A stretch of 64,000 nucleotides of DNA from positions 353,780 through 417,779 of the forward strand of contig NZ_JALGCL010000001.1 in NCBI RefSeq assembly GCF_022808325.1, given 5' to 3'. The notes beneath the pieces are model-generated. The model made no database searches and was not told where the DNA came from. It saw only the letters and a program-made list of their open reading frames with translations. The DNA is from Cognatiluteimonas sedimenti. Its GTDB lineage: Bacteria > Pseudomonadota > Gammaproteobacteria > Xanthomonadales > Xanthomonadaceae. Each line of letters opens with the position of its first letter. The first letter of the stretch is position 1. Made by a program: the position numbers and the translations under genes. Of this stretch, positions 54,265-63,760 are shown piece by piece.

Positions 54265-55181
54265 TGGCTGAGGCACCCCCAGCCGGCCGCCGCATCCGCA
54301 AGGCGGTGTTTCCCGTGGCGGGCCTCGGCACCCGGTTCCTGCCGGCGACCAAGACGGTGCCCAAGGAAATGCTGCCGATCATCGACCGGCCGCTGATCCA
54401 GTACGCGGTCGACGAAGCCATCGAGGCAGGGTGCGACACCCTCGTGTTCGTGACCAACCGCTACAAGCATGCGGTCGCGGACTATTTCGACAAGGCCTAC
54501 GAGCTGGAACAAAAGCTCGAACGCGCAGGCAAGACCGAGCAGCTCGAACTGGTACGCCATGTCTTGCCCGAAGGCGTGCGCGCGGTCTTCGTCACCCAGG
54601 CCGAGGCACTGGGGCTGGGGCATGCCGTGCTGTGCGCCCGCCCCGTGATCGGCGACGAGCCGTTCGCGGTGCTGCTGCCCGACGACCTGATCTGGAATCG
54701 CGGCCCGGGCGCCTTGAAGCAGATGGCCGATGCCGCGCAGGCTTCGGGCGCCAGCGTGATCGCAACCCAGGACGTGCCGCGCGCGCAGACCGGCAGCTAT
54801 GGCATCGTCGCCACCGACGATTTCCGCGGGCGCCAGGGACGGATCACGGCGATGGTGGAGAAGCCCGATCCCGCGAGTGCGCCGAGCACGCTCGCCGTGG
54901 TCGGTCGCTATGTGTTGTCCCCGCGGATATTCGACCTGCTGGAAGCGACCGCGCCGGGAGCGGGCGGCGAGATCCAGCTCACCGATGCGATCTCCGCGCT
55001 GCTGCGCGAACAGCCCGTTCTGGCCTATCGTTTCCAGGGTACCCGCTTCGATTGCGGCACCCATATCGGCCTGGTGGAAGCGACCATCCGCTACGCACTT
55101 GACCACGAGGTGCTCAGCGACGCGGCGCGGCAGATGATGCAGAGCGCGCTGGGCGAAATGGGCGTGGTGGATCAGGAATAA
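54264..55181 (+). CDS. galU: UTP-glucose-1-phosphate uridylyltransferase
   Basis: Predicted 305-residue enzyme that makes UDP-glucose for LPS, exopolysaccharide and trehalose routes. KAVFPVAGLGTRFLPATKTV with PKEMLPI is the nucleotide-binding signature, and VEKPDP and GEIQLTDAI follow. Stop and start of the upstream gene share one base, so the two are coupled. Last gene of the cluster. Confidence 0.97.
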   Translation: MAEAPPAGRRIRKAVFPVAGLGTRFLPATKTVPKEMLPIIDRPLIQYAVDEAIEAGCDTLVFVTNRYKHAVADYFDKAYELEQKLERAGKTEQLELVRHVLPEGVRAVFVTQAEALGLGHAVLCARPVIGDEPFAVLLPDDLIWNRGPGALKQMADAAQASGASVIATQDVPRAQTGSYGIVATDDFRGRQGRITAMVEKPDPASAPSTLAVVGRYVLSPRIFDLLEATAPGAGGEIQLTDAISALLREQPVLAYRFQGTRFDCGTHIGLVEATIRYALDHEVLSDAARQMMQSALGEMGVVDQE

Positions 55182-55209
55182 CCGGCTTGGCCGTTGCAGC
55201 TGCGTTTGG

Positions 55210-55665
55210 TCACGCGAATCGCCACCAAACCCAGCCCGACCAGGGCAGCAACAGCGTCGCAAAGGCAATCGCGACCAGCCCCGCGAGCTCGGTGCGGCGC
55301 GCCCAGCGTGATGCCGCTGCATCGCGCAGCACGCGGACATCGCGAAGGGTTTTCCAGGCCTGGGGCGGAAAGCGACCTTCGATCCGCGACGCCAGGCCCA
55401 ATCGCCGGAGGCCGCTCCCCAGCAACGCAGCGGGCACCGCCAACGCAATCCCGACGCCGGCCAGCAAGCCACGCAGCCAGCTCCTCAAGGTGTCGGGATC
55501 ACTCTTGCCCAATCCGCCACTGACGCGCCCCAGCCAGGCATCGAGCAGCAGCAACAATACCGCGCACAGCAAGACCGTCAGCGCCAGCAACAACAGCGTC
55601 CGGTTGCGGCAGGACGGATCGGCGCGGTGGATTTCCATGCTCGCATCAGGCGCGGCATGCGCCAT
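55210..55665 (-). CDS. Small membrane protein of unknown function
   Basis: Predicted 151 residues from ATG at 55665 (TTG 55689 and ATG 55638 are alternatives; none has a good ribosome-binding site). Three hydrophobic segments (about residues 25-45, 65-87 and 125-145) separate a basic linker rich in arginine. No family recognised. It follows fadA by 58 nt on the same strand, so co-transcription is possible, and it converges with galU. Confidence 0.6.
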   Translation of the reverse strand: MAHAAPDASMEIHRADPSCRNRTLLLLALTVLLCAVLLLLLDAWLGRVSGGLGKSDPDTLRSWLRGLLAGVGIALAVPAALLGSGLRRLGLASRIEGRFPPQAWKTLRDVRVLRDAAASRWARRTELAGLVAIAFATLLLPWSGWVWWRFA

Positions 55666-55723
55666 GTTGTACAGATCGCCGGTCTGCAATCCGAGTGCTG
55701 CCGTCCGCCGCCCCTCCGGCCCG

Positions 55724-56929
55724 TTACAGCGCCTCGAAGACTCCGGCCGCGCCCATGCCGGTGCCGATGCACATCGTCACCATGCCGTACTTCTGCTGGC
55801 GCCGGCGCAGCCCGTGGACGATGGTTGCGGTGCGCACGGCGCCGGTGGCGCCGAGCGGATGGCCGAGCGCGATCGCACCGCCGAGCGGGTTGACCCTGGC
55901 GGGGTCCAACCCGCTGTCGCGGATCACCGCCAGCGCCTGGGCGGCAAATGCTTCGTTGAGCTCGATCCAGTCGATCTGGTCCTTGCCGAGGCCCGCCTGC
56001 TTCAAGGCCTTGGGGATTGCCGCGATCGGGCCGATGCCCATCACTTCCGGGCGCACGCCGGCGACGGAGAAACTCACGAAGCGCGCCAACGGCACCAGGC
56101 CGTAGTCCTTGATCGCCTGTGCCGAGGCCAGCAGCACCGCGCCGGCACCATCGGACATCTGCGAACTGTTGCCGGCGGTGACTGTGCCGCCGAACTGTCC
56201 ATTGCGGAATACCGGCTTCAGCTTCGCCAACCCTTCGATGGTCGAGTCCGGACGCGGGCCCTCGTCGGTATCGACCAGGCGTCGCTGCAGCCTGACGGTG
56301 TTGCCGGCCAGGTCGGGGAGATGCGAAACGACCTGGTACGGGCTGATCTCGTCGCGGAACTCGCCAGCCTGGATTGCCGCGATCGCCTTCTGGTGGGACC
56401 CCAGGGCGAACGCATCCTGGTCTTCGCGCGACACCTTCCATTCCTCCGCGACCTTCTCGGCGGTGATGCCCATGCCGTAGGCGATGGCCACGTGGTCGTC
56501 CTTGAACACCGAAGGCGAGAGCGCGACCTTGTTGCCCATCATCGGCACCATCGACATCGATTCGGTGCCGCCGGCCAGTACCAGGTCGCTGTTGCCCAGC
56601 CGGATCTGGTCGGCCGCCAATGCCACCGCCTGCAGGCCGGAAGAGCAGAAGCGGTTGATGGTCTGGGCGGCGATGGTGTCGGGCAAGCCGGCCAGGAGCA
56701 CGCCGATACGTGCCACGTTCATGCCTTGCTCGGCCTCGGGCATCGCGCAACCGATGATCGCATCGTCGATTCGGCCCAGGTCGATGCCCGGCGCCTGGGC
56801 GACCACGCTGCGCAGCACGTGCGCCAGCATGTCGTCGGGGCGGGAATTGCGGAACACGCCCTTCGGGGCCTTGCCGACCGGGGTGCGGGTGGCGGCGACG
56901 ATGTAGGCGTCCTGGACTTGTCTGCTCAT
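55724..56929 (-). CDS. fadA: Acetyl-CoA C-acyltransferase (thiolase)
   Basis: Predicted 401-residue beta-oxidation thiolase that cleaves 3-ketoacyl-CoA to acetyl-CoA and a shortened acyl-CoA. The nucleophile Cys is in INRFCSSGLQAVALAA (about 94), and the C-terminal GGAIALGHPLGATGAVR and CIGTGMGAAGVFE carry the His and second Cys. It lies 115 nt behind the fadN-like gene in the psrA operon. Confidence 0.95.
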   Translation of the reverse strand: MSRQVQDAYIVAATRTPVGKAPKGVFRNSRPDDMLAHVLRSVVAQAPGIDLGRIDDAIIGCAMPEAEQGMNVARIGVLLAGLPDTIAAQTINRFCSSGLQAVALAADQIRLGNSDLVLAGGTESMSMVPMMGNKVALSPSVFKDDHVAIAYGMGITAEKVAEEWKVSREDQDAFALGSHQKAIAAIQAGEFRDEISPYQVVSHLPDLAGNTVRLQRRLVDTDEGPRPDSTIEGLAKLKPVFRNGQFGGTVTAGNSSQMSDGAGAVLLASAQAIKDYGLVPLARFVSFSVAGVRPEVMGIGPIAAIPKALKQAGLGKDQIDWIELNEAFAAQALAVIRDSGLDPARVNPLGGAIALGHPLGATGAVRTATIVHGLRRRQQKYGMVTMCIGTGMGAAGVFEAL

Positions 56930-57044
56930 TGCGCTTCTCTCTGGAATTCAGGCCACGGCTTCGGTGGGAACGGTTTGCGCCTTGCGCCGTTTGGGCGCAG
57001 GCACGCGTGGAAAGACTCGCGGCCGAAGCCGCTCCGGCTGTTTC

Positions 57045-59417
57045 CTAGTTCCTCAACGGCTTGCCGGTCTTGAGCATGTGGGCGATCCGCGACTGGGTCT
57101 TCTCCTGCTGCGCGAGTTCGATGAAATGGGTGCGTTCCAGTTGCAGCAACCAGTCTTCGTCCACGAGCGAACCGCGATCGACCTCGCCGCCGCACCACAC
57201 GGTGGCGATGCGCGTGGCGATTTCGAAGTCGTATTCGCTGATGAAGCGGCCTTCGAGCATGTTCACCAGCAGCATCTTGAACGTGGCGATGCCGACGTCG
57301 CCGGCGACCTGGATCCGCCTCGCCGGCAGCGGCGGGCGGTAACCGGTTTCCGCCAGTGCCAGCGCCTGCTGCCTGGCGACGTGCAGCAACTCGAACGCGT
57401 TGAACACGACCACATCGCCATCGCGCAGCAGGCCGAACTCCTGCGCTTCCACGGCGGAAGTGGCGACCTTGGCCATCGCCACGGTCTCGAACACCCGCTT
57501 CAGTTGTGCGAATACATCGCCGCCCGGACCGGCGGCCTGCGAGGCACGCACGGCCAGTTCCTTCAGCCCGCCGCCGGCCGGCAACAGGCCAACGCCGGCT
57601 TCGACCAGGCCGACGTGGCTTTCCAGGTGCGCCACCGTGCGCGCGCCGTGCATCTGGAATTCGCAACCGCCGCCCAGCGCCAGCCCGCGCACCGCGGACA
57701 CCACCGGCACCAGCGAATACTTGATGCGCTGGCTGGTGGCCTGGAAGTTCGCGACCATCGCCTCGAAGCCGGCGAGGTTGCCGGCCTGCAGCAGGCCGAG
57801 CGCGCCGGCGAGGTCGGCGCCCGCGGAGAACGGTTCCTTCGGCTGCCACAGCACCATGCCGCGGAAGTCGCGTTCGGCGATGCCGATGGCGTGCTGCAGG
57901 CCATCGAGCACATGGTCGTTGACCGTGTGCAGCTTGGTCTTGAACGAGGCCACGGCGATGCCGTCGCCGTCGTGCCACAGGCGGATGCCGTCGTTTTCGA
58001 ACACCGTCTCGCCGGGGTCCGCGCGCTCGCCCAGCAGCGGATCGGGGAAGCGCTGGCGCCTGTACGCCGGCAGCGCGGAGCGCGGCAGCTTGGCGTTCCT
58101 GGCCGGGCTGTAGCTGCCTTCGGCGCCATGCACGCCGTCGCGGCCGTCGAACACCCAGTCCGGCAACGGGGCGTCGCTCATCGCCTTGCCGGCGACGATG
58201 TCCTCGGCGATCCATTCGGCCACCTGTTTCCAGCCGGCGGCTTGCCAGGTCTCGAACGGGCCGAGCGACCAGCCGTAACCCCAGCGGATGGCGAGGTCGA
58301 CATCGCGGGCGGTCTCGGCGATGTCGCTGAGGTGGAAGGCGCTGTAGTGGAACAGGTCGCGGAATACCGCCCACAGGAACTGCGCCTGCGTGTCCGTGCT
58401 GGCCCGCAGCGCGGCGAATTTCTTCGCGGGATCCTTTTCCTTCAGCATCGCGCCGACCTCCGGCGCGATCTCACCCGCGCTGGCGCGGTAGTCCTGGGCC
58501 TCGAGGTCGAGTACGAGGATGTCCTTGCCACGCCGGGTGTAGATGCCGGTGCCGGTCTTCTGCCCGAGCGCGCCCTTCGCGACCAGCCCCTCCAGCCATA
58601 TCGGCGACCTGAAATGGGCGTGCCAGGGATCCGCGGGCAGCGTGTCGGCCATGGTCTTGATGACGTGCGCCATCGTGTCCAGGCCGACCACGTCGGCGGT
58701 GCGGAAAGTCGCGGACTTGGGCCGGCCGATCGCCGGGCCGGTCAATGCATCGACGGTGTCGAAGCCCAGCCCGAAAGCCTGGGTATGGTGCATCGTCGCC
58801 AGTATCGAGAACACGCCGATGCGGTTGCCTATGAAGTTGGGCGTATCGCGCGCGTAGACGACGCCCTTGCCCAGGGTGGTGGTGAGGAAGCTTTCCAGGC
58901 CCTCGAGCACGGCCGCGTCGGTGGTGCGCGCCGGGATCAGCTCGGCCAGGTGCATGTAGCGCGGCGGGTTGAAGAAGTGCACGCCGCAGAAACGGGGGCG
59001 CAACTGCTCCGGCAGCACGTCGGCCAGCGCGTTGATGCCCAGGCCCGAGGTATTGCTGGCCAGCACCGCATGGGCCGGCACGAACGGCGCGATCTTCCGG
59101 TACAGGTCCTGCTTCCAGTCCATGCGTTCGGCGATCGCTTCGACGATCAGGTCGCAGCCGCGCAGCAATTCGAGCCCGTCGGCATAGTTGGCCGGCGTGA
59201 TCGCTGCGGCCACCGCCTTGCTGGCCAGCGGTGCCGGGCTGAGCTTGCCCAGGTTGGCGATCGCCTTGAGCACGATGCCGTCGGGGTCGCCGTCCTTGGC
59301 CGGGAGGTCGAACAGGACCGTGTCCACGCCGGCATTGGTCAGGTGGGCCGCGATCTGCGCGCCCATGACCCCGGCCCCGAGGACCGCGGCCTTGCGTACA
59401 AGCAAATTCTTCGACAT
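57045..59417 (-). CDS. fadN: 3-hydroxyacyl-CoA dehydrogenase / enoyl-CoA hydratase (FadN-type)
   Basis: Predicted 790-residue bifunctional beta-oxidation enzyme. The dehydrogenase comes first: KAAVLGAGVMGAQIAAHL binds NAD and SNTSGLGIN, CGVHFFNPPRYMHLAEL follow (1-390). The hydratase comes last: FSAGADLAGALG and ALGGGCEFQMHGARTVAH with Glu residues in CEF and GLVEAGVGLL. This order is opposite to E. coli FadB and matches Bacillus FadN. ATG at 59417 is chosen; the longer frame begins at TTG. 5 nt after psrA. Confidence 0.93.
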   Translation of the reverse strand: MSKNLLVRKAAVLGAGVMGAQIAAHLTNAGVDTVLFDLPAKDGDPDGIVLKAIANLGKLSPAPLASKAVAAAITPANYADGLELLRGCDLIVEAIAERMDWKQDLYRKIAPFVPAHAVLASNTSGLGINALADVLPEQLRPRFCGVHFFNPPRYMHLAELIPARTTDAAVLEGLESFLTTTLGKGVVYARDTPNFIGNRIGVFSILATMHHTQAFGLGFDTVDALTGPAIGRPKSATFRTADVVGLDTMAHVIKTMADTLPADPWHAHFRSPIWLEGLVAKGALGQKTGTGIYTRRGKDILVLDLEAQDYRASAGEIAPEVGAMLKEKDPAKKFAALRASTDTQAQFLWAVFRDLFHYSAFHLSDIAETARDVDLAIRWGYGWSLGPFETWQAAGWKQVAEWIAEDIVAGKAMSDAPLPDWVFDGRDGVHGAEGSYSPARNAKLPRSALPAYRRQRFPDPLLGERADPGETVFENDGIRLWHDGDGIAVASFKTKLHTVNDHVLDGLQHAIGIAERDFRGMVLWQPKEPFSAGADLAGALGLLQAGNLAGFEAMVANFQATSQRIKYSLVPVVSAVRGLALGGGCEFQMHGARTVAHLESHVGLVEAGVGLLPAGGGLKELAVRASQAAGPGGDVFAQLKRVFETVAMAKVATSAVEAQEFGLLRDGDVVVFNAFELLHVARQQALALAETGYRPPLPARRIQVAGDVGIATFKMLLVNMLEGRFISEYDFEIATRIATVWCGGEVDRGSLVDEDWLLQLERTHFIELAQQEKTQSRIAHMLKTGKPLRN

Positions 59418-59422
59418 GTGCT

Positions 59423-60070
59423 TCAAGCCTTTGAATGTGAATCAGTCGTGTCGGCCTGGAGGCCGGCGGCAGCGAACCGGATGAGCTCCCGTGCGGCGCG
59501 CGCGCGGTGTGCCGCTTCCGGCAAGCCGGCCGGCCGCTTGATCAGGCCGAAATCGGCCATCGCGTAGGTCAGCGCGCCCGACAGGAAATCCAGCCGCCAG
59601 TACAGCTGCTCCTTGCCCAGTGCGGGCACGCAGCCGGCGATCGCCTTGGCGAAATCGCGCAGCACATGGCCGTACTGGTCGGACAGGAACTTGCGCAGGC
59701 TGTCGTTCTTCTCGGCGTAGGCGCGGGCGATCACGCGGATGAAGGCACCACCGCCGTGGCGGTCCTGGGCCATTGCCAGCGCCGGCTCCACGAACGCGGC
59801 CAGCACCGGCTCCAGTTCGCCCGGGTGCTGCTGCAGCGCCGCCTTGAGCTGGGCCAGGCGACGCCCGCTCATCTCGTCCATGCGCCGGCGGAAGACCTCG
59901 TTGACCAGGTTCTCCTTGCTGCCGAAGTGGTAATTGACGGCGGCGATGTTGACGTCGGCGCGGGTAGTGACCTGGCGCAGCGAAGTCCCGGCGAAGCCAT
60001 GCTGGGCGAATAGTTCCTCGGCGGCGCCGAGGATGCGGTCCTTGGTCGAGAACTGGGCGGTGGCGGACAT
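59423..60070 (-). CDS. psrA: TetR-family fatty-acid-responsive regulator PsrA
   Basis: Predicted 215-residue TetR repressor. The DNA-binding domain AAEELFAQHGFAGTSLRQVT then VNIAAVNYHFGSKENLVNEV closely follows Pseudomonas PsrA as I recall it, and the ligand domain (60-210) keeps the RKFLSDQYG and WRLDFLSGAL segments. PsrA releases DNA on binding long-chain fatty acid. Start MSATAQF has CAGGA upstream; a longer TTG frame exists. First gene of psrA-fadN-fadA, with a matching palindrome in front. Confidence 0.88.
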   Translation of the reverse strand: MSATAQFSTKDRILGAAEELFAQHGFAGTSLRQVTTRADVNIAAVNYHFGSKENLVNEVFRRRMDEMSGRRLAQLKAALQQHPGELEPVLAAFVEPALAMAQDRHGGGAFIRVIARAYAEKNDSLRKFLSDQYGHVLRDFAKAIAGCVPALGKEQLYWRLDFLSGALTYAMADFGLIKRPAGLPEAAHRARAARELIRFAAAGLQADTTDSHSKA

Positions 60071-60083
60071 CGTGGCATCCTGA

Positions 60084-60101
60084 ATCAAACGCTTGTTTGA
60101 T
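60084..60101. promoter_or_regulatory. PsrA-type operator
   Basis: ATCAAACGCTTGTTTGAT is a perfect 18-bp palindrome, arms ATCAAAC and GTTTGAT with GCTT between. It fits the known PsrA pattern (G/C)AAAC-N2-4-GTTT(G/C) and lies 14 bp upstream of the psrA start, well placed for autorepression of the fad operon. Confidence 0.8.
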
Positions 60102-60171
60102 GCTAGTCCCGGGGCCCGGGCCAGTCAATCGTCGTTGTCGAAAACACGTGCAGGACGCGTGTTGCATCCGT

Positions 60172-60227
60172 TACAATTACCGCAGCCATGTCGGCTAAAC
60201 CCGCGTTTCGACGCGGGTTTTTCTGTT
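60172..60227 (+). ncRNA. Possible short RNA or attenuator before ndk
   Basis: TACAAT at 60172-60177 can act as a -10; about 20 bp later comes a classic intrinsic terminator: AAACCCGCGT / ACGCGGGTTT (60197-60206 / 60211-60220), TTCG tetraloop, then TTCTGTT extending a TTTTT run. No plus-strand gene ends here (psrA is divergent), so the terminator must act on a transcript that starts nearby. The -35 is poor. A tiny RNA or premature termination of the ndk leader are both possible. Confidence 0.35.
60197..60227 (+). terminator. Intrinsic terminator with UUCG tetraloop
   Basis: Perfect 10-bp stem closed by TTCG and followed by TTTTTCTGTT. On the minus strand the stem is not followed by a T-run, so it works in the plus direction only. 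It lies 83 bp before ndk. Confidence 0.8.
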
Positions 60228-60302
60228 ATCCTCTGGGTTGCGGACGTCTCTGCCAGGATTGCAGGGGCCTGTCCGCGGCCCGCCTGCCCGGAGAAATTCC
60301 CC

Positions 60303-60728
60303 ATGGCGCTGGAGCGCACCCTCTCGATCATCAAGCCCGATGCCGTCGCCAAGAACGTCATCGGCGAAATCTATTCGCGTTTCGAAAAGGCCGGCCTCAA
60401 GGTCGTCGCCGCGAAGATGAAGCATCTTTCCAGGCAGGAAGCAGAAGGCTTCTATGCGGTGCATCGCGAGCGCCCGTTCTTCAGCGCGCTGGTGAACTTC
60501 ATGAGCTCCGGCCCGGTAATGATCCAGGCGCTGGAAGGCGAGAACGCCGTGCTCAAGCATCGTGACCTGATGGGCGCCACCAACCCCAAGGATGCCGCGC
60601 CAGGCACGATCCGCGCCGACTTCGCCGACAGCATCGACGCCAATGCGGTGCACGGTTCCGATTCGCTGGAGAACGCCGCGATCGAGATCGCATACTTCTT
60701 CCCGGCCACCGCCGTCTACGCACGCTGA
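60303..60728 (+). CDS. ndk: Nucleoside diphosphate kinase
   Basis: Predicted 141-residue kinase that balances NTP and dNTP pools by transferring the gamma phosphate through a histidine. [18 protein letters not shown] begins it, and [20 protein letters not shown] carries the phospho-His (about 117). Standard length. CCGGAG lies about 10 nt upstream of the ATG. First gene of ndk-rlmN-pilF-rodZ. Confidence 0.97.
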   Translation: MALERTLSIIKPDAVAKNVIGEIYSRFEKAGLKVVAAKMKHLSRQEAEGFYAVHRERPFFSALVNFMSSGPVMIQALEGENAVLKHRDLMGATNPKDAAPGTIRADFADSIDANAVHGSDSLENAAIEIAYFFPATAVYAR

Positions 60729-60745
60729 CCACGTTACGAGAGGGC

Positions 60746-62038
60746 ATGACCACCACGCGCGACATCCCGGCAGCCGCTGCCTTCGCCGACGAGGCGAAGC
60801 AGTCGCCTGCGCGCGTGCTCGACCAGGCCGGAAACGGCCTGGCGGATTCGGCCAGCAACAACCCGGTGCCGGCTCCGGCCGGCGCCCGGACCAACCTGTT
60901 CGACCTCGACCGCGTTTCGCTGGAGGACTTCTTCGAGCAGACGCTGGGCGAGAAGCGCTATCGCGCCCACCAGGTCATGAAGTGGATCCACCACCGCCAC
61001 GTCACGCAGTTCGATGACATGACCGACCTGGGCAAGGCGCTGCGCGCCAAGCTCGAACGGCATGCCGAAGTGCGCGCGCCGATGGTTCTTCTGGACAAGC
61101 CATCGGCCGACGGCACCCATAAATGGCTACTGGGCATGGACCCCCGGAACGCGATCGAAGCGGTGTTCATCCCCGACAAGGGGCGCGGCACGCTGTGCGT
61201 GTCCAGCCAGGTCGGCTGCGCGCTCAACTGCCAGTTCTGCTCGACCGCCACCCAGGGATTCAACCGCAACCTCACCACCGCCGAGGTCATCGGCCAGGTC
61301 TGGGTCGCCGCGCGCCACCTGGGCAACGTCCCGCACCTGCAGCGCAAGCTCACCAACGTGGTGATGATGGGCATGGGCGAGCCGTTGATGAACTTCGACA
61401 ACGTCGTTCGCGCGATGAGCATCATGCGCGATGACCTCGGCTACGGCCTGGCCAACAAGCGGGTGACGCTGTCGACCGCCGGCATGGTGCCGATGATCGA
61501 CCGGCTCGGCGAGGAGAGCGACGTCTCGCTGGCGGTCTCGCTGCACGCAGCCAACGACGAGTTGCGCAGCGAACTCGTGCCGCTCAACAGGAAGTACCCG
61601 ATCGCCGAACTGATGGCCGCCTGCCAGCGCTACGTGCAGCGCAAGCCGCGCTCGTCGATCACCTTCGAATACACCCTGATGAAGGGCGTCAACGACCAGC
61701 CGGCGCACGCGCGGCAACTGGCAAGGCTGATGCGCCAGTTCGACAATGCCGTACAGATGAAGGACGCGGCAAAGGTCAACCTGATCCCGTTCAATCCGTT
61801 CCCCGGCACACGCTTCGAGCGATCACCGGAAAGCGACATCCGCGCGTTCCAGAAGCTGTTGCTCGACGCGCAGGTGCTCACCATGGTGCGCCGCACCCGT
61901 GGCGACGACATCGACGCCGCCTGCGGGCAGCTCAAGGGGCAGGTCATGGACCGCACCCGCCGCCAGGCCGAATTCCGCAACAAGCTCGCCGCCCAGGGCA
62001 TCGATCCGGACGGAGCAGGTCGTGATGCGGCTGCATAG
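60746..62038 (+). CDS. rlmN: 23S rRNA (A2503)-C2 / tRNA (A37)-C2 methyltransferase
   Basis: Predicted 430-residue radical-SAM methyltransferase acting on A2503 of 23S rRNA and A37 of some tRNAs. The cluster motif is CALNCQFC (C-x3-C-x2-C), [10 protein letters not shown] binds SAM, and the methyl-carrying cysteine is in [10 protein letters not shown]. It has about 48 extra N-terminal residues compared with E. coli RlmN, low in complexity; the next Met would remove conserved sequence, so the start is kept. 17 nt after ndk. Confidence 0.95.
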   Translation: MTTTRDIPAAAAFADEAKQSPARVLDQAGNGLADSASNNPVPAPAGARTNLFDLDRVSLEDFFEQTLGEKRYRAHQVMKWIHHRHVTQFDDMTDLGKALRAKLERHAEVRAPMVLLDKPSADGTHKWLLGMDPRNAIEAVFIPDKGRGTLCVSSQVGCALNCQFCSTATQGFNRNLTTAEVIGQVWVAARHLGNVPHLQRKLTNVVMMGMGEPLMNFDNVVRAMSIMRDDLGYGLANKRVTLSTAGMVPMIDRLGEESDVSLAVSLHAANDELRSELVPLNRKYPIAELMAACQRYVQRKPRSSITFEYTLMKGVNDQPAHARQLARLMRQFDNAVQMKDAAKVNLIPFNPFPGTRFERSPESDIRAFQKLLLDAQVLTMVRRTRGDDIDAACGQLKGQVMDRTRRQAEFRNKLAAQGIDPDGAGRDAAA

Positions 62039-62837
62039 GCTGCTGGCCTGCCTGGTGCTGGTCGGGATTGTCGTTTCCGGCTGCTCGCGACTGACCTTCG
62101 TCAGGCCCAAGCTCGAGCGCGGCGAGTACACCCGAGTGGCACCGGAGTACACCGTGCGGGCCGCTCCGGGGGAGCAGAAGCGGGTGGCGGCGATGGACCA
62201 GGTGGCGATGGCCGAACTCCACCTGCGCAATGGCCAGCTCGAGCAGGCGGAAGCCGCAGCCAATGCCGCGCTCAGGGCCGACCCGGCATCGGCCGATGCC
62301 CACACGCTGCTGGCGATGATCGCCGAGCAGCGTGGCAACGCCGTCGACGCCGGAGCCCATTACGCCAAGGCCAGGGACCTGGCCCCGGCAAGCGGTACGG
62401 TCCTCAACAATTACGGGGCATGGCTCTGCGGCAACGGCCGTGCCGGCGAATCGCTGGCGCTGTTCGACCGCGCCCTTGCCGACCCCGGCTACCGCACGCC
62501 CGGCGCGGCGCTGGCCAATGCCGGTTCCTGCGCGTTGACGGCGGGGCAGGGCGCGCGTGCCGAGCGGGACCTGCGCCGCGCCTTGCAGTACGACCCCGAG
62601 AGTCCGACCGCGCTGGCGGCGCTGGCGTTGCTCCAGTACCGCGCCGGGGACTACCTGCAGGCGCGCGCCTTCTCCGAGCGCAGGCTCGCCGCTGCACCAG
62701 CCACGCCGCAGGTGTTGCAACTTGCGTCACAAATCGAGCAGAAACTCGGCGACACGACCGCGGCCGCTCGTTATGTTCAGCGAATCAGGACGGAGTTTCC
62801 GCAAGCGCGGACGCCGTCAGGGGATCTGGGGCAATAG
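62025..62837 (+). CDS. pilF: Type IV pilus biogenesis lipoprotein PilF/PilW
   Basis: Predicted 270-residue outer-membrane lipoprotein that helps place and multimerise the PilQ secretin. Lipobox VSGC (Cys about 20), then about six tetratricopeptide repeats (for example [20 protein letters not shown] and [20 protein letters not shown]). ATG at 62025 lies within the last codons of rlmN. The rlmN-pilF-rodZ order is widely conserved. Confidence 0.93.
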   Translation: MRLHRLLACLVLVGIVVSGCSRLTFVRPKLERGEYTRVAPEYTVRAAPGEQKRVAAMDQVAMAELHLRNGQLEQAEAAANAALRADPASADAHTLLAMIAEQRGNAVDAGAHYAKARDLAPASGTVLNNYGAWLCGNGRAGESLALFDRALADPGYRTPGAALANAGSCALTAGQGARAERDLRRALQYDPESPTALAALALLQYRAGDYLQARAFSERRLAAAPATPQVLQLASQIEQKLGDTTAAARYVQRIRTEFPQARTPSGDLGQ

Positions 62838-63677
62838 ATGAGCCAGGAAAATCCGAGCCAGCCCGGAGAATTCCGGCCGGATGACAGGGTGCCAGAGGGG
62901 GACCGCGGCTGCGGTGCGCGCCTGCGCAAGGCCCGCGAAGCCGCCGGCCTCAGCCAGGCCGAAGTCGCTGCGCGGCTGAAGATGCCACTGCGGGTCGTGG
63001 ACTCGCTCGAGATCGAGGACTGGAGCCGCCTCGGCGCGCCGGTGTTCGTGCGCGGGCAGTTGCGCAGTTACGCGCGACTGCTTGGCCTGACCACCTCGCC
63101 CATGTTCGAGGCGTCCGGCGTGGCACCGGTGGAGCCACCAACGCTCACCCCGCGCACCTACACGCGCCCGCTGCAACGCTTCGCCGAGCAGGCCGCGCGC
63201 CGCTTCGTCTACATCGTGATGACGATCGCGATCGCGATCCCGGTGTGGCTGGCGACGCGCCCGCACCTGGCGGTGGTGTCGCACGATGCCGCGCCACTCG
63301 ACGTACCGGCGCTCGGCGCCGTCACCGAACCCGGCGACCGCGGTGCAGTCGCGGACGATCCGCATCCGCTGGTGGCGTCGCTGGCGCCGCTGCCGGCCCG
63401 GGAGGCGACCGCGCCGACGCTGTCGCTGCGCCTGGGTGGAGACAGCTGGGTGGAAGTCACCGCCCGCGACGGGCGCGTGCTGGAGCAGGGGCTGCTGCGC
63501 GCCGGCGAGCAGCGCAATTACGACGCCGGCGAAGTCGCCCGCATCGTGTTGGGCGATGCCGCCGCGGTGGAGGTCCGCAACCAGGGCCACAAGGCGGACC
63601 TGGCGCCGTACCTGCGCGCGAACGTTGCGCGCTTTACGGTATCCTCTGACGGTTCCCTCGCGCCCGCCGCCGACTGA
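62838..63677 (+). CDS. rodZ: Cytoskeleton protein RodZ
   Basis: Predicted 279-residue cell-shape protein that ties MreB to the membrane. An N-terminal Cro/C1-like helix-turn-helix (LRKAREAAGLSQAEVAARLK, about 30-90) faces the cytoplasm, one membrane helix (about 117-135) follows, and a periplasmic DUF4115 domain (about 190-275) ends it. The ATG is directly after the pilF TAG. Confidence 0.93.
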   Translation: MSQENPSQPGEFRPDDRVPEGDRGCGARLRKAREAAGLSQAEVAARLKMPLRVVDSLEIEDWSRLGAPVFVRGQLRSYARLLGLTTSPMFEASGVAPVEPPTLTPRTYTRPLQRFAEQAARRFVYIVMTIAIAIPVWLATRPHLAVVSHDAAPLDVPALGAVTEPGDRGAVADDPHPLVASLAPLPAREATAPTLSLRLGGDSWVEVTARDGRVLEQGLLRAGEQRNYDAGEVARIVLGDAAAVEVRNQGHKADLAPYLRANVARFTVSSDGSLAPAAD

Positions 63678-63760
63678 GTCCGTCGCGGCCCACGGCCGCG
63701 AGTCCAGTCCACCCCCGGCAGCAGCCGCCTGCGCCGGCCAACAGGCAGCATGGCAGCCGC

